Below, in pieces: positions 1 to 9,562 of a stretch of 64,000 bases of DNA (the stretch's first letter is position 1; each line of letters opens with the position of its first letter). The notes under the pieces are model-generated. The model was not told the DNA's origin and did no database searches. It saw nothing but the letters and a program-made list of their open reading frames with translations. Location: the NCBI GenBank assembly GCA_037444025.1, contig JBBINE010000005.1, forward strand, positions 1-64,000, read 5' to 3'. A program made the translations under genes and the position numbers. The DNA comes from JBBINE01 sp037444025 (GTDB lineage Bacteria; Patescibacteriota; Minisyncoccia; UBA6257; HR35).

Positions 1-7
1 AAGATCG

Positions 8-63
8 GGCACTCGATTCAGAGTGTCCGAGAAAAAAGTCGTCTCCTTCTTTTAAGGGAGACG
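8..63. other. two stem-loops at the left edge, identity unknown
   Basis: Two adjacent hairpins are visible: GGGCACTC (8-15) with GAGTGTCC (21-28, one G-U pair), and CGTCTCC (40-46) with GGAGACG (57-63). No open reading frame explains them and neither is followed by a T-run. They may be the 3' part of a structured RNA or of a transcript cut by the window edge. I do not recognise a family. Confidence 0.3.
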
Positions 64-103
64 ATTATAGAAATTCAAAGAAGGTTTAGATAATTAGTTA
101 GGT

Positions 104-129
104 GCTCCTCCTTGAAAGAGGAGCTTTTT
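104..129 (+). terminator. intrinsic terminator
   Basis: Stem GCTCCTC (104-110) pairs with GAGGAGC (118-124) around a 7-base loop, followed directly by TTTTT. It would end a plus-strand transcript entering from the left edge. A TTGAAA in the loop (112-117) and a TAAAAT at 134-139, 16 bases apart, could serve as a promoter for the tRNA that begins at 147; that second reading is weak. Confidence 0.75.
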
Positions 130-146
130 GTTATAAAATAAAGAAT

Positions 147-217
147 GCCCCCATAGCTTAAAGGAAAAGCAACTCCGTCCTAAGGAGAAGATGAAGGTTC
201 GACTCCTTCTGGGGGCA
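147..217 (+). tRNA. tRNA-Arg(CCU)
   Basis: A full cloverleaf can be drawn: acceptor GCCCCCA/TGGGGGC, D stem GCTT/AAGC, anticodon arm with loop GTCCTAA, T arm GAAGG/CCTTC with loop TTCGACT, discriminator A217. The anticodon is CCT, reading AGG. The outer anticodon-stem pair is an A-A mismatch. CCA is not encoded, so it must be added after transcription. Confidence 0.88.
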
Positions 218-327
218 AATTAATATTTCATTACCTAAAGAACTTAAAAAATAAAAACATCAAAATAAAAATTAACTGGACAGGAAACAAAAAATAAAGA
301 ATCAAGCAAGATTAAGTTCAAATCATT

Positions 328-355
328 TTGATAGAAAAATAGTATTTGATAAAAT
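328..355 (+). promoter_or_regulatory. promoter of tRNA-Ile
   Basis: TTGATA (328-333), a 16-base spacer and TAAAAT (350-355) resemble a sigma70 promoter. The -10 hexamer ends 11 bases before the tRNA at 367. The interval 218-327 shows nothing else I can identify. Confidence 0.5.
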
Positions 356-366
356 TATTAATACAA

Positions 367-438
367 GCGCCTGTAGCTCAGCGGTAGAGCACCGACCTTA
401 TAAGTCGGGAGTCGTTGGTTCGAATCCAACCAGGCGCA
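367..438 (+). tRNA. tRNA-Ile(UAU)
   Basis: Acceptor GCGCCTG/CAGGCGC, D stem GCTC/GAGC, anticodon stem CCGAC/GTCGG, loop CTTATAA, T stem GTTGG/CCAAC, discriminator A438. With T at position 33 the anticodon is TAT, which reads AUA. Most bacteria read AUA with a CAU tRNA modified to lysidine by TilS, so this is an uncommon solution. CCA is not encoded. Confidence 0.88.
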
Positions 439-451
439 AAATTTAAATTAT

Positions 452-910
452 TTAAATATAAAAAAACCTATATAGCCTATCAGATAAAGGAACTTCTCCT
501 TGAACTTCTTTTAAATAACGAGAAACAAATTCTTTGATTTCTTGCTCAGAAACAAAAAACTCTTCTAAAGGAAAATGCAAGCCAAAAGAAAAATTTTTAG
601 GAAACAAAAAAATATATTTTCGGTAAGAATTGGTAAAAATTTCAAAAGCATAAAATTTCTCCCACGAATAAAAATTATTATTGATGTAAAAACCGTTTTC
701 GCCTAAAGTTATATCTAAAATCCTCGGCTCATAGAAAAGAGGATGAAAGAAAAAAATTAAAGCAATAGCACTTATAACCAAACCCCAAAAATCGTGAAAA
801 ACAATAGAATAAACTATAAAAATACCTACAATTATTCCCCAAAAAAGATGCCACACTAGATCACCAAAAGGATGATTAATATAGTTATATGTTTTCCATC
901 TAATCTCCAT
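452..910 (-). CDS. hypothetical two-helix membrane protein (152 aa)
   Basis: I do not recognise this protein. Two hydrophobic segments lie at roughly residues 18-36 and 40-56. They are followed by a charged, aromatic-rich region (about 60-152) of short alternating segments that could form a small beta-rich domain, as in bacterial proteins with two TM helices and a PH-like fold; that comparison is only a guess. The gene is divergent from leuS with about 64 bases between the starts. A TATAAT on the minus strand (926-931) lies 15 bases before the ATG. Confidence 0.6.
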   Translation of the reverse strand: MEIRWKTYNYINHPFGDLVWHLFWGIIVGIFIVYSIVFHDFWGLVISAIALIFFFHPLFYEPRILDITLGENGFYINNNFYSWEKFYAFEIFTNSYRKYIFLFPKNFSFGLHFPLEEFFVSEQEIKEFVSRYLKEVQGEVPLSDRLYRFFYI

Positions 911-974
911 GATATAATTATTTATATTATATAACCGAAAGAATGAATATTTAAATTTTCTTATTTTAGTAAAA

Positions 975-3401
975 ATGTCATATCCATTCCGAAAAATAGA
1001 AAAAAAGTGGCAAAAAATTTGGGAGAAAAAAAATCTGTGGGAAGCAAAAGACTTTTCTAAAAAACCTAAAATTTACATACTTGATATGTTTCCCTATATC
1101 TCTGGAGAAGGCCTTCATGTTGGTCACGTAGAAGGATATACGGCTACAGATATTCTCGCTCGTTTCTATAGAATGAATGGTTATAATGTTCTTCATCCTA
1201 TGGGCTGGGATGCTTTTGGTCTTCCAACAGAAAATTTTGCTATTAAAAAAAAGAAAAACCCTATTGATTTTGTTCCGAAATTTATAGATAGATTTAAAAA
1301 ACAAATAAAGTCTTTAGGGTTTAGTTATGATTGGAAAAGAGAAATATCAACTATTGACCCCAATTATTATAAATGGACTCAATATATGTTTCTCCAAATG
1401 TATGAAAAAGGATTGATTTATGAAAAAGAAGCTCCTATTAATTTTTGTCCCTCGTGTAAAACAGGCTTAGCTGATGAAGAAGTTGTCGGCGGAAAATGCG
1501 AAAGATGTGGAAGTGTTACCGAAATAAGAAATCTAAAACAATGGCATATTAAAATAACTGCTTATGCTGATAGACTTTTAGAAGATTTAGAAAATTTAGA
1601 CTGGCCAGAAAATGTAAAAGAAATGCAAAAAAACTGGATAGGAAAAAGTGAAGGCTACGAAATTGATTTCCAGATAGAAAACCAAGACAAAAAAATAAAT
1701 GTTTTTACCACTAGAGTAGATACAATATATGGCGTTACCTTTTTAGCATTATCAATTGATCATCCTCTTGCTTTAAAAATAACCATCCCCGATTATTATG
1801 AAAACATAGAAAACTATATCAAAAAAGAAATTTTAAAAGAAAAAACATTAAGCAACAAAGATAAAGATATAACTGGGGTTTTTACAGGTTCTTATGCAAT
1901 TCATCCTCTGACAAAGAAAAAAATTCCCGTTTGGGTAACAAATTATGTTTTAAGCGAATATGGTTCAGGAGCAATTATGGGTGTTCCTGCTCACGATGAA
2001 AGAGATTATAAATTTGCCCGCAAATTTAATTTAGAAATAATTCAAGTCATTAAAAGCACAAAAGCTAAAAACGTTTTACCTTACACTAAGGATGGATTAA
2101 TGATTAACTCCGAAGAATTCAATGGTCTTAATAATACTGATACTAAAGAAAAAATTGGAGAAAAGTTGATTTTGGAAAATATAGCTCGAAAAACGGTTCA
2201 CTACAAATTAAGAGATTGGATTTTTTCTAGACAAAGATATTGGGGAGAACCTATTCCTTTAATTAAATGTCAAAATTGTGGTGTTGTTCCTTTAAAAGAA
2301 AAAGATCTTCCCCTAAAACTTCCTTATGTCAAAAAATATCAACCCACAGGAACGGGAGAATCACCTCTAAAAAATATTAAAAATTGGATTGAGGTTACGT
2401 GTCCCAAGTGTAAAAGTAAAGCGGAAAGAGAGAATCAAACCATGCCTCAATGGGCAGGATCATGCTGGTATTACTTAAGATATATCGATCCCAAAAATAG
2501 AAAGACTTTTGCTGATTATAAAAAATTAAAATATTGGCTTCCAGTTAATTGGTATATCGGGGGAGTAGAACATGCAGTCCTTCATCTTTTATACGCTCGT
2601 TTTTGGCATAAGTTTTTATACGATATTAAATTAGTCCCTACCAATGAGCCTTTCCAAAAATTATTCAATCAAGGACTTATTTTAGGACCAGATGGTCAAA
2701 AAATGTCTAAATCAAAAGGTAATGTTATCAATCCCGACGATGTAATTAAAGAATATGGAGCCGATACCTTAAGAATGTACGAAATGTTTTTAGGCCCTTT
2801 AGAGGACGCTAAACCATGGTCAATGGAAAGTATTAAAGGAATTTTTAGATTTTTAAATAGGGTTTGGTTTTTAGCTAAAGAAATAAAAAAAGCCAAAAAG
2901 GATCTTTCCCAAGAAGAGATAAAAGAATTAGAAAAAGAACTTAACCTTTTGATATATGAAGCGACAGAGGGTATAAAAAAATTAAGATTTAATGTAGTTA
3001 TTGCTAAATTTATGGTTTTCGAAGATTCTTTAAGAAAAATAAACGAAGAAAAAAAGAAAATTCCTCAAGAAATATTTTTAACTTTTATTACTCTTTTGTT
3101 TCCCTTTGCTCCTCATTTAAGTCAAGAAATTTGGTCATTTTTTAATAAAAAAAGTTTTTTAGACAATCAACCTTGGCCTACTTATAATGAAAAATTACTA
3201 AAGCAAAGAACTAATTTTTTTATTATTCAAGTTAATGGCAAAAAAAGAGGAATTTTAAAGAGCGATAAGGAAACACTAAACGAAAAAGAAATTTTAACAG
3301 AAATTAAAAAACTAAATCTTTATCAAAACTTTATCAAAGGTAAAAAAATAGAAAAAATAATTTTCGTTAAAGGTAAAATTATTAACTTTGTCGTTAAATA
3401 A
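975..3401 (+). CDS. leuS: leucyl-tRNA synthetase
   Basis: Class I synthetase that charges tRNA-Leu in the cytoplasm. The HIGH-type motif is HVGH at residues 48-51 and the KMSKS loop is exact (K576-S580). Between them lies a zinc-type CPSC/CERC cluster near residue 160 and the CP1 editing domain, with its threonine-rich TTRVDTIYG segment and the GVPAHDERD motif. The C-terminal anticodon domain is complete. At 808 residues it is slightly shorter than many homologues. Its stop codon shares one base with the start of the next gene, so the two are probably co-translated. Confidence 0.97.
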   Translation: MSYPFRKIEKKWQKIWEKKNLWEAKDFSKKPKIYILDMFPYISGEGLHVGHVEGYTATDILARFYRMNGYNVLHPMGWDAFGLPTENFAIKKKKNPIDFVPKFIDRFKKQIKSLGFSYDWKREISTIDPNYYKWTQYMFLQMYEKGLIYEKEAPINFCPSCKTGLADEEVVGGKCERCGSVTEIRNLKQWHIKITAYADRLLEDLENLDWPENVKEMQKNWIGKSEGYEIDFQIENQDKKINVFTTRVDTIYGVTFLALSIDHPLALKITIPDYYENIENYIKKEILKEKTLSNKDKDITGVFTGSYAIHPLTKKKIPVWVTNYVLSEYGSGAIMGVPAHDERDYKFARKFNLEIIQVIKSTKAKNVLPYTKDGLMINSEEFNGLNNTDTKEKIGEKLILENIARKTVHYKLRDWIFSRQRYWGEPIPLIKCQNCGVVPLKEKDLPLKLPYVKKYQPTGTGESPLKNIKNWIEVTCPKCKSKAERENQTMPQWAGSCWYYLRYIDPKNRKTFADYKKLKYWLPVNWYIGGVEHAVLHLLYARFWHKFLYDIKLVPTNEPFQKLFNQGLILGPDGQKMSKSKGNVINPDDVIKEYGADTLRMYEMFLGPLEDAKPWSMESIKGIFRFLNRVWFLAKEIKKAKKDLSQEEIKELEKELNLLIYEATEGIKKLRFNVVIAKFMVFEDSLRKINEEKKKIPQEIFLTFITLLFPFAPHLSQEIWSFFNKKSFLDNQPWPTYNEKLLKQRTNFFIIQVNGKKRGILKSDKETLNEKEILTEIKKLNLYQNFIKGKKIEKIIFVKGKIINFVVK

Positions 3402-3745
3402 TGAACCTTAAAGAAAAAGGATCTTTAGGAGAAAAAATAGCACTTAATTTTCTTAAAAAAAGAGGATATGCTTTGATAGCTAAAAATTTACAATTGAGAA
3501 AATTTGGTGAAATAGATTTAATTGTCAAGAAAGGAAATACATTTAATTTCGTTGAAGTTAAATCTCTTTATTCCATTTCTGATTTTAATCCAGAAATCCA
3601 TTTTACTCACAAAAAACTTTCTAAAATCATTAAGCTAGCTAATTTTTATTCTAACAGATTCAACTACGAGAATTTTATCGTATCTTTAGTAGCTATCAAT
3701 ATCAAGAAAAAAGAAATTAGGTATTATGAAAATATATCACCATAA
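3401..3745 (+). CDS. yraN: YraN/UPF0102 family endonuclease-fold protein
   Basis: A 114-residue protein with the restriction-endonuclease-like core of the YraN family: E11 in the first helix, GEID at 36-39 and EVK at 52-54, the usual metal-binding D/E-x-K arrangement. The family is often linked to DNA uptake or recombination, but its substrate is not established. The start overlaps the leuS stop by one base and the end overlaps the next gene by about 20 bases, which supports one operon. Confidence 0.85.
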   Translation: MNLKEKGSLGEKIALNFLKKRGYALIAKNLQLRKFGEIDLIVKKGNTFNFVEVKSLYSISDFNPEIHFTHKKLSKIIKLANFYSNRFNYENFIVSLVAINIKKKEIRYYENISP

Positions 3746-4055
3746 ATTTAATAAAATTTTAAGCCTGTTATTGTTGTTAATAATCGTTATTTTAGCTAAA
3801 AGCTATTACTTTGAATATCAAAAAAATAAACCTTATAAACAAGAGATTGAAAGTCTCGAAAAAACTTTAATTAAAACCAAAAAAGAAAATATCCTTTTAA
3901 AAAAACAAATAGCTGCTTCTTTTTTTCATCCATTAGAAAGAGAAAAAGAAATAAAAGATAAAATGGGCGAAGCTCTTCCAGGAGAAAAAGTTATTTTTGT
4001 TTCTAAAGAAGTACTAAATTCAATTTCCTTTTCAATCTTTTCCAAGAAAAAATGA
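3726..4055 (+). CDS. FtsB/DivIC-like septum formation initiator
   Basis: A 109-residue single-pass membrane protein: a short basic N-terminus, one TM helix (about 10-27), then a strongly heptad-like Lys/Glu coiled coil (about 34-65) and a short tail. This order is that of FtsB/DivIC, small divisome proteins that pair with FtsL through the coiled coil. The family call rests on architecture and length rather than a signature residue. It overlaps yraN and is followed after 4 bases by tRNA-Thr. Confidence 0.75.
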   Translation: MKIYHHKFNKILSLLLLLIIVILAKSYYFEYQKNKPYKQEIESLEKTLIKTKKENILLKKQIAASFFHPLEREKEIKDKMGEALPGEKVIFVSKEVLNSISFSIFSKKK

Positions 4056-4059
4056 TTTT

Positions 4060-4130
4060 GCCTCCTTAGCATAGTGGTAATGCACTGGTTTCGTAAACCA
4101 GAGAGGCCGGTTCGATTCCGGCAGGAGGCT
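4060..4130 (+). tRNA. tRNA-Thr(CGU)
   Basis: Acceptor GCCTCCT/AGGAGGC, anticodon stem CTGGT/ACCAG, loop TTCGTAA, T arm with TTCGATT, discriminator T4130. The anticodon is CGT, reading ACG. CCA is not encoded. It starts 4 bases after the FtsB-like stop and is probably cut from that transcript. Confidence 0.9.
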
Positions 4131-4151
4131 CAGCGCATCGAAACAAATATC

Positions 4152-4345
4152 ATCTTGATGGATAAATTATTTTATAATTTTATTAAGAATGAAAGATTNN
4201 NNNNNNNNNNNNNNNNNNNNNNNNNNNNNNNNNNNNNNNNNNNNNNNNNNNNNNNNNNNNNNNNNNNNNNNNNNNNNNNNNNNNNNNNNNNNNNNNNNAT
4301 CTTGATGGATAAATTATTTTATAATTTTATTAAGAATGAAAGATT
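4152..4345. repeat. scaffold gap flanked by an identical 47-base duplicate
   Basis: A run of exactly 100 N (4199-4298) separates two identical 47-base copies (4152-4198 and 4299-4345). This is the pattern of two contigs that overlap but were joined with a placeholder gap. If so, the true sequence has one copy and no gap, putting tRNA-Thr about 58 bases before the next gene. Any frame reading through here is an artefact. Confidence 0.85.
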
Positions 4346-4986
4346 TTTTTATAAAATATATTAAAAGAGCATCTAACTTTTTAGCTTGGGGGGTACTTTC
4401 AATTATTATTCTTTTTATCGCTGGTGGAGTACTTTTTTCCTATTTTAAAAATAATTTTAATTTTTTCTTGGAAAATAACAAAATATTAAACTCCATTAAG
4501 GAAAATAAGATTCTTTTTTCCGGGTTAAACATAGACATCGACAATTCTTCTACAAGCAAAATCTCTTTTGAGCCCTTCTTAGAAGCCGAAACTGAATTAC
4601 AAAAAAAAATCGATAATAATTTTGAAGCTTTAAAAACAAAAATAAAAACTGATCCTCGAAAAAACATTTCTACATATCTTCAAGAAACGCAAAAAATACA
4701 AAAAAGTTTTTCCGAGAGGTTAAATCGTATAAACAGTAAATCAGAAAAAATTTCTCCTGATTTTTTATTATCTCTAGCTAACAATCTAGCTCAAATTGAG
4801 CCTCCAGAAATTTTATACGAATTTCATTTAAAGATGGTGAAATCTTACTATAGCATAGGATTAGCTTTTAAAGAATATATGGAAACAAATAATGAAACCA
4901 AAAAAATAATGCTTTATAATTTTATTATGAAAAAAATTAAAGAGATAGATTTTTCTTCTTTGCAAAATTTTAATAATGAAAGATAA
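4336..4986 (+). CDS. hypothetical membrane-anchored protein, first gene of secretion-like cluster
   Basis: A 216-residue protein with one clear TM helix near the N-terminus (about 15-36) and a long, mostly helical charged remainder, probably outside the membrane. I do not recognise a family. It opens the same-strand cluster that contains VirB6-, PrgI- and VirB4-like genes and overlaps the next gene by 11 bases, so a role in that machine is likely by context. A TATAAT at 4320-4325 ends 10 bases before the ATG, suggesting a very short or absent leader. Confidence 0.7.
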   Translation: MKDFFIKYIKRASNFLAWGVLSIIILFIAGGVLFSYFKNNFNFFLENNKILNSIKENKILFSGLNIDIDNSSTSKISFEPFLEAETELQKKIDNNFEALKTKIKTDPRKNISTYLQETQKIQKSFSERLNRINSKSEKISPDFLLSLANNLAQIEPPEILYEFHLKMVKSYYSIGLAFKEYMETNNETKKIMLYNFIMKKIKEIDFSSLQNFNNER

Positions 4987-7243
4987 AGCTTCCGTTTTTT
5001 TTATTCTTATTCTTTGTTTTATTTGGACTAATTTCACCTTGGCACAATTTAGCCTCTTTCCTGTTCCTGTCTCAGACTCTGGAGCTAGTAGTTTACTAGG
5101 TGCTATTAACACTATGTTAGAAAAAAACGCTAGAACACTCGATGAAATTATGACCGTTATGACTGAAGCATATCAACCTTTAGTTACCAATATTTCTAAT
5201 ATTTTACTTAATCAAATCCAAGATGAACAATCGAACAAGATCTCTTCGCCCGTAATTAACAATCTCGCCTATTATATTTACGATTGGCAAATTCAAGATC
5301 TTTTAAAAGTGAGAAAAATAACAGATAAAGATACTTCTAATATTGAAGTAGGAACCCCTATTAGTGATGCAGAAGGAAATATAAATAATAATGTTTGGTA
5401 CTATCAAGCTTTAGTAGAAGCAGAAGAGGCTGGGGTTTATAAAGCAATCGAAAATTTACCTAATGTTATAGACTGTATACCAATCGAGATAGAAGAAGAC
5501 CTAATTAATGAACTAGGTACTGAACTTTATTATTCAGGATATTTGTTTCAAGAAAAATTAAATGAAGTATTCAACTTTATCCCCCGTTGTTCAGTAGCTC
5601 CCTTAGCTGCTAAGGAAAAATCACAAAACTTAGTTCGGAAAAATAGATCTATCTTGAGCAGTATTTTTAGACCCTTCAATTTAGGTTTGCTAGCCCAGAT
5701 TAGTGTTGATAGTAATTCATCTTTAACATCACAAGAAACTTTTCTTGCAAATACCTCCATACCTACTGCTTTCAACGAAATAGTTATAAATCAAAGTTTG
5801 TCTTCGTTTAAAACAAGTATCTCGTCATATTTCAAGAAATCAGCTGAAGAAGAAAGAAAAAAAAGAGAAAGCTCTATAGGAGAATATAGACCCGTAGAAG
5901 AATGCACTAAAATCACCTTTGATGATACTTTCGAACCAGTATGTTTAAAATACGAACCCAAGATAGATTTAGCAAGGTTAGCCTTGGAAAAAAAAATTGA
6001 ACCTAATTTTAATCAGATAATAGAAGAAACATTTTATTTGCCTGTTACAAGCACTTTAATTAAAAAAGCTGAAGAAATTGCTTATAGATTAAATTTAGCC
6101 ACTTCGCTACCGCCCCTAGAAGAGATAATGCCAGATTTTAAAGATCTGGCTGAAGAAATTTGTAGTAAATATAAACCATCATCTACTTCTACTGAAGATG
6201 TAGCTTCTACCTCGGAACGAACTACTAACTTTGTTAACTATCAAAAATGCCTTGACACCCTAAGAAAAAACCAAGAAAGAATAAATAGAGTTTTAAGAGC
6301 TACACTCGAAGATTTATTAAATAAAGCCTCTACCACTAAAGCTAAAATTGATAATATCAAAATTAAAATAGATGAGCTTAGCGAAATTTTAAATAGATGT
6401 CCCAGTACCGCAGGTGTAACATTTAGAACTTTATATTTTACCTCAGATTGGTTAGAAAAAATAAAAACAAGATACAACTTTTACTATAGTGATTATCATT
6501 CCTTTGATCTCAGAAATTTTCGACAGTTAGCAATGAAAGTTAAGCGTTTTAAAGATAATGTTGATCTATTAAACCGTGATCTAGAGTTTTTAAAAAGTGC
6601 AGGTATTTATGGAGGAGGAAGCATAGAAGTACTTATACCTCATCTTTCTGAAAAAAAAATAAGTAATCTTAGAGGTTACGCAGAAGGTCTTTTAAAAAAT
6701 ATCCTTCCCTCTGAAATAATTGGCTTTATAAACAAAGTTCAGGAAGCTATCAGTAAAATACAAGAAGTTTTAAATAGTCAGGCTGTTCAAGATTTTTTAA
6801 ATATAGCTAGACGAGGTCGTTTAGATGTTTCTACCAAGATAAGCGCAACAGCAAAGTTAATTTATGTTATTAACGATGAAATTAAAGAAATAAGAAAAGA
6901 AATGCTAACCTTGCTCCAAGAATTTAAAAAAGAAAAGCTTTCTTTTGGAGAGATACTAAGTATTGACTATGATCTCGATGCTACCTTGGCTTTAATTGAA
7001 GCTTATAAAAAATATGCTGAAAGCCAAGGATGCACTACTACTATAATAAAAGCAATACCTGCAAATATGTGGGCACAAAATATAAACAAAAAACTAAATA
7101 AAAAAATTGTTTTTGAATCACCTGCTCCAATTAAAACACAAAAAAAACAAAGCTGGTTACAGAGAATAACAAAAATTAATCCTTTCTATAGTTTCGCTAA
7201 TATTTTTCAACCTAAATTAGTTGAATTTAAATTTTCTCAATGA
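4976..7243 (+). CDS. large exported hypothetical protein, secretion cluster
   Basis: A 755-residue protein with a signal peptide at residues 1-23 (hydrophobic core FFILILCFIW). The rest is largely helical with long coiled-coil-like stretches and scattered cysteines. No TM helix follows the signal, so it should be secreted or surface-held. It overlaps its upstream neighbour by 11 bases and the VirB6-like gene downstream by 4 (ATGA), which indicates translational coupling. No family is recognisable; a structural part of the envelope machine is an inference from context. Confidence 0.75.
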   Translation: MKDKASVFFILILCFIWTNFTLAQFSLFPVPVSDSGASSLLGAINTMLEKNARTLDEIMTVMTEAYQPLVTNISNILLNQIQDEQSNKISSPVINNLAYYIYDWQIQDLLKVRKITDKDTSNIEVGTPISDAEGNINNNVWYYQALVEAEEAGVYKAIENLPNVIDCIPIEIEEDLINELGTELYYSGYLFQEKLNEVFNFIPRCSVAPLAAKEKSQNLVRKNRSILSSIFRPFNLGLLAQISVDSNSSLTSQETFLANTSIPTAFNEIVINQSLSSFKTSISSYFKKSAEEERKKRESSIGEYRPVEECTKITFDDTFEPVCLKYEPKIDLARLALEKKIEPNFNQIIEETFYLPVTSTLIKKAEEIAYRLNLATSLPPLEEIMPDFKDLAEEICSKYKPSSTSTEDVASTSERTTNFVNYQKCLDTLRKNQERINRVLRATLEDLLNKASTTKAKIDNIKIKIDELSEILNRCPSTAGVTFRTLYFTSDWLEKIKTRYNFYYSDYHSFDLRNFRQLAMKVKRFKDNVDLLNRDLEFLKSAGIYGGGSIEVLIPHLSEKKISNLRGYAEGLLKNILPSEIIGFINKVQEAISKIQEVLNSQAVQDFLNIARRGRLDVSTKISATAKLIYVINDEIKEIRKEMLTLLQEFKKEKLSFGEILSIDYDLDATLALIEAYKKYAESQGCTTTIIKAIPANMWAQNINKKLNKKIVFESPAPIKTQKKQSWLQRITKINPFYSFANIFQPKLVEFKFSQ

Positions 7244-9450
7244 AAATTGGATTATTATTTAGAAATTATATTCAAAATTTAAGAAGAGAAACAAAAAAAA
7301 ATAGTGGAGCTATTTTTATTTGGGTTGCAGTTATTGCTTTAGCGCTACTTCTTGGTGTTTTTAGAATTAGTTTTGTAGATACAATTGCTTCCTATCTATT
7401 TAATGCTCTTGCTATATTAGTAAATGCAATTACTAAATTAGTAAACGCTGTTTTTATTTTTCTATCTGGTTTAGTAGCTGATACTTTAGATGTCGTCTCT
7501 CAGTTCAATCCATTTGATACTTCTTCTGGATTAGCAAATACTCAAGCTAGAACAGGTATTGAAGCACCTGCTATTACTTTATGGAAAATAATAAAAACTA
7601 TTTCTTATGTTTTTTTGGTCTTTTTTGCTTTGATTTCTTTTTTTCTTTGGATAAAAGGAGATGACCATCTAGCTCAAAAACAATTGTTTAATATTATTAT
7701 TGTTGCTTTGTTTATAAACTTTTCTTTTTTCTTGGTTAGAGAAGTTTTTTCTATTGCTTGGGTAATAGAAAAAAAAATAACCTCGGGGATTAATGTCAAT
7801 ACACCAGAAGAAAATTCATCAACAACCGGTGCTGGTATAGGTACTTTTCTTTATGCTTCTTTTTTGCAAATTGACTTCTATGGTAAAACAGAAGCATTTA
7901 TAAAATCTCTTTATCAAGAAAAAAAAGTGTCTGTTCCTAGTCCTAAAGTTTCCAATTCTGGAGTTCTTGATTCTAAAACTGCAGATATGGAAGGAAATTT
8001 TGTAACTCCGTTATTAGAAATCTTAGCCTATTTCTCAAATATAGCAATAACTCTTTTAATTTTTATAGTTTTATGTGTTTTTACGATTTTTTATTTTGTA
8101 AGATATATCGTTATTACCTGGGTTGCTTCTATTTCCTCTCTTGCTTTTGCTTCTTATGCTTTTCCTAAGTTTGAAGGAGTATTGGGACAATCTTTAAGTG
8201 GTTTTTCTAATTTTTTTGATATGTGGTTTCGCTATTTTATTAAGTGGACAACCGTTATGCCTACTCTCATATTCTTAGTTCTATTAGGTGTTATTATTCA
8301 AACCAATATCCTTCCTGCTAAAAGTGATAATATAAATTTATCATCTAACATTAATGAATCTCTGGTTCAATTTGTAAGTATACTTTTGTTTTTAATCATC
8401 TGGTATGTATATGCCATTATAATTGCTTCTGGTATGTCTAATGGTTTAGCTAAGATAATAACGTTTGCAGTTCTTAATGCTCTTGGTTCTATTGGAATGC
8501 TTACCGCAAAAAAAACATTTAATACTGTTGGTAAACCACCGATAGGACGAATGATGTTAGAAGTCGGTAATCGTTTATCGGAAAGTGATCGGGTTAAGAA
8601 ACAAAATTGGCTTAGCAGAAGATTGTTTAACATAAGTGAAAAATTAAAAGAAATGGGTGAAAGTTATCTAGGAGAAAGAATTAAGTCAGATACTGATTAT
8701 ATTCGAAGAAGAGTGGGTGGAATAATAAAGAATATGGAAGATGAAACCGATCCTCGAAAAATAAATCAATTTACTCAGGAATTAAATAATTTAATGCAAT
8801 CTTTTAAAACTAACGGAAGAGCATTAACTGAAATAGCATCCCTTTTAAGAGGGCTAGATGCAAACAAGAAAATTCAAATTCTACAAAATTCTAACCTTCT
8901 CTCTTCTTTAAATGAAATAGCCAGTAATCAAAAACTTCCTCCCGTTGTTAAAAATGCTTTATTTGGATCTTTAGCTCAAGACTTGCAGGTTAGACATGTT
9001 TTAGATCTTCTAAAAAACGATACAATAGCTACTCAACTTCCAAATGAATTAATACAAAGAATGTCCCAAAAATCACAAAATGTATTTAAAAATATTAATA
9101 GTCTAATAGAACAAGTTAATAAAAGTCATGGAATTGATCAGACTATCATTAACTATCTCAGTGATAGAGAAGAGATTTTAGAAGAAATAGACAGTTTTAA
9201 TCAACTTTTAAATTCAAGAAAAATAGATCTGAACAACCGGAAACAAATAATTTCAAATTTAATAGGGAGTTCTTTAAATAGAAGTGGGGGAAGAAAAATA
9301 GTTCATGTTAATGGAGGGTTTCATGGTATAAAAGACGGAGACGTTAAAAACGCAGTAAAACAAAAAGTTAATGATTATTATAACAACAATTCAACATCAG
9401 TTTCTGATCAAGACAAACCTTATTTTATTGCTATTGCAAACAGTCCTTGA
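7240..9450 (+). CDS. VirB6/TrbL-like polytopic membrane protein
   Basis: A 736-residue protein. The N-terminal 430 residues hold about eight hydrophobic segments, near 25-45, 50-80, 112-132, 150-168, 268-300, 340-362, 375-398 and 405-430. The C-terminal 300 residues are soluble, charged and helical. This layout, next to PrgI- and VirB4-like genes, matches the VirB6/TrbL inner-membrane channel component of type IV secretion systems. Sequence motifs are weak in that family, so the call rests on topology and neighbours. Its stop is TGA, evidence against a recoded TGA in this genome. Confidence 0.65.
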   Translation: MKIGLLFRNYIQNLRRETKKNSGAIFIWVAVIALALLLGVFRISFVDTIASYLFNALAILVNAITKLVNAVFIFLSGLVADTLDVVSQFNPFDTSSGLANTQARTGIEAPAITLWKIIKTISYVFLVFFALISFFLWIKGDDHLAQKQLFNIIIVALFINFSFFLVREVFSIAWVIEKKITSGINVNTPEENSSTTGAGIGTFLYASFLQIDFYGKTEAFIKSLYQEKKVSVPSPKVSNSGVLDSKTADMEGNFVTPLLEILAYFSNIAITLLIFIVLCVFTIFYFVRYIVITWVASISSLAFASYAFPKFEGVLGQSLSGFSNFFDMWFRYFIKWTTVMPTLIFLVLLGVIIQTNILPAKSDNINLSSNINESLVQFVSILLFLIIWYVYAIIIASGMSNGLAKIITFAVLNALGSIGMLTAKKTFNTVGKPPIGRMMLEVGNRLSESDRVKKQNWLSRRLFNISEKLKEMGESYLGERIKSDTDYIRRRVGGIIKNMEDETDPRKINQFTQELNNLMQSFKTNGRALTEIASLLRGLDANKKIQILQNSNLLSSLNEIASNQKLPPVVKNALFGSLAQDLQVRHVLDLLKNDTIATQLPNELIQRMSQKSQNVFKNINSLIEQVNKSHGIDQTIINYLSDREEILEEIDSFNQLLNSRKIDLNNRKQIISNLIGSSLNRSGGRKIVHVNGGFHGIKDGDVKNAVKQKVNDYYNNNSTSVSDQDKPYFIAIANSP

Positions 9451-9562
9451 GTAAATGTTTATAATAATTTCAATACATTACAAATCTTACTATTTTAGCA
9501 TTTAGTTTCGATAAAAAATAACGAAAAAATTTTAAACAATTAAGTTGTAAAATTATAAGATA

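Noticed and set aside
4074..4364. Open frame spanning tRNA-Thr and the N run
   Set aside because: It reads through a tRNA and 100 undefined bases; the two ends are copies of the same sequence.
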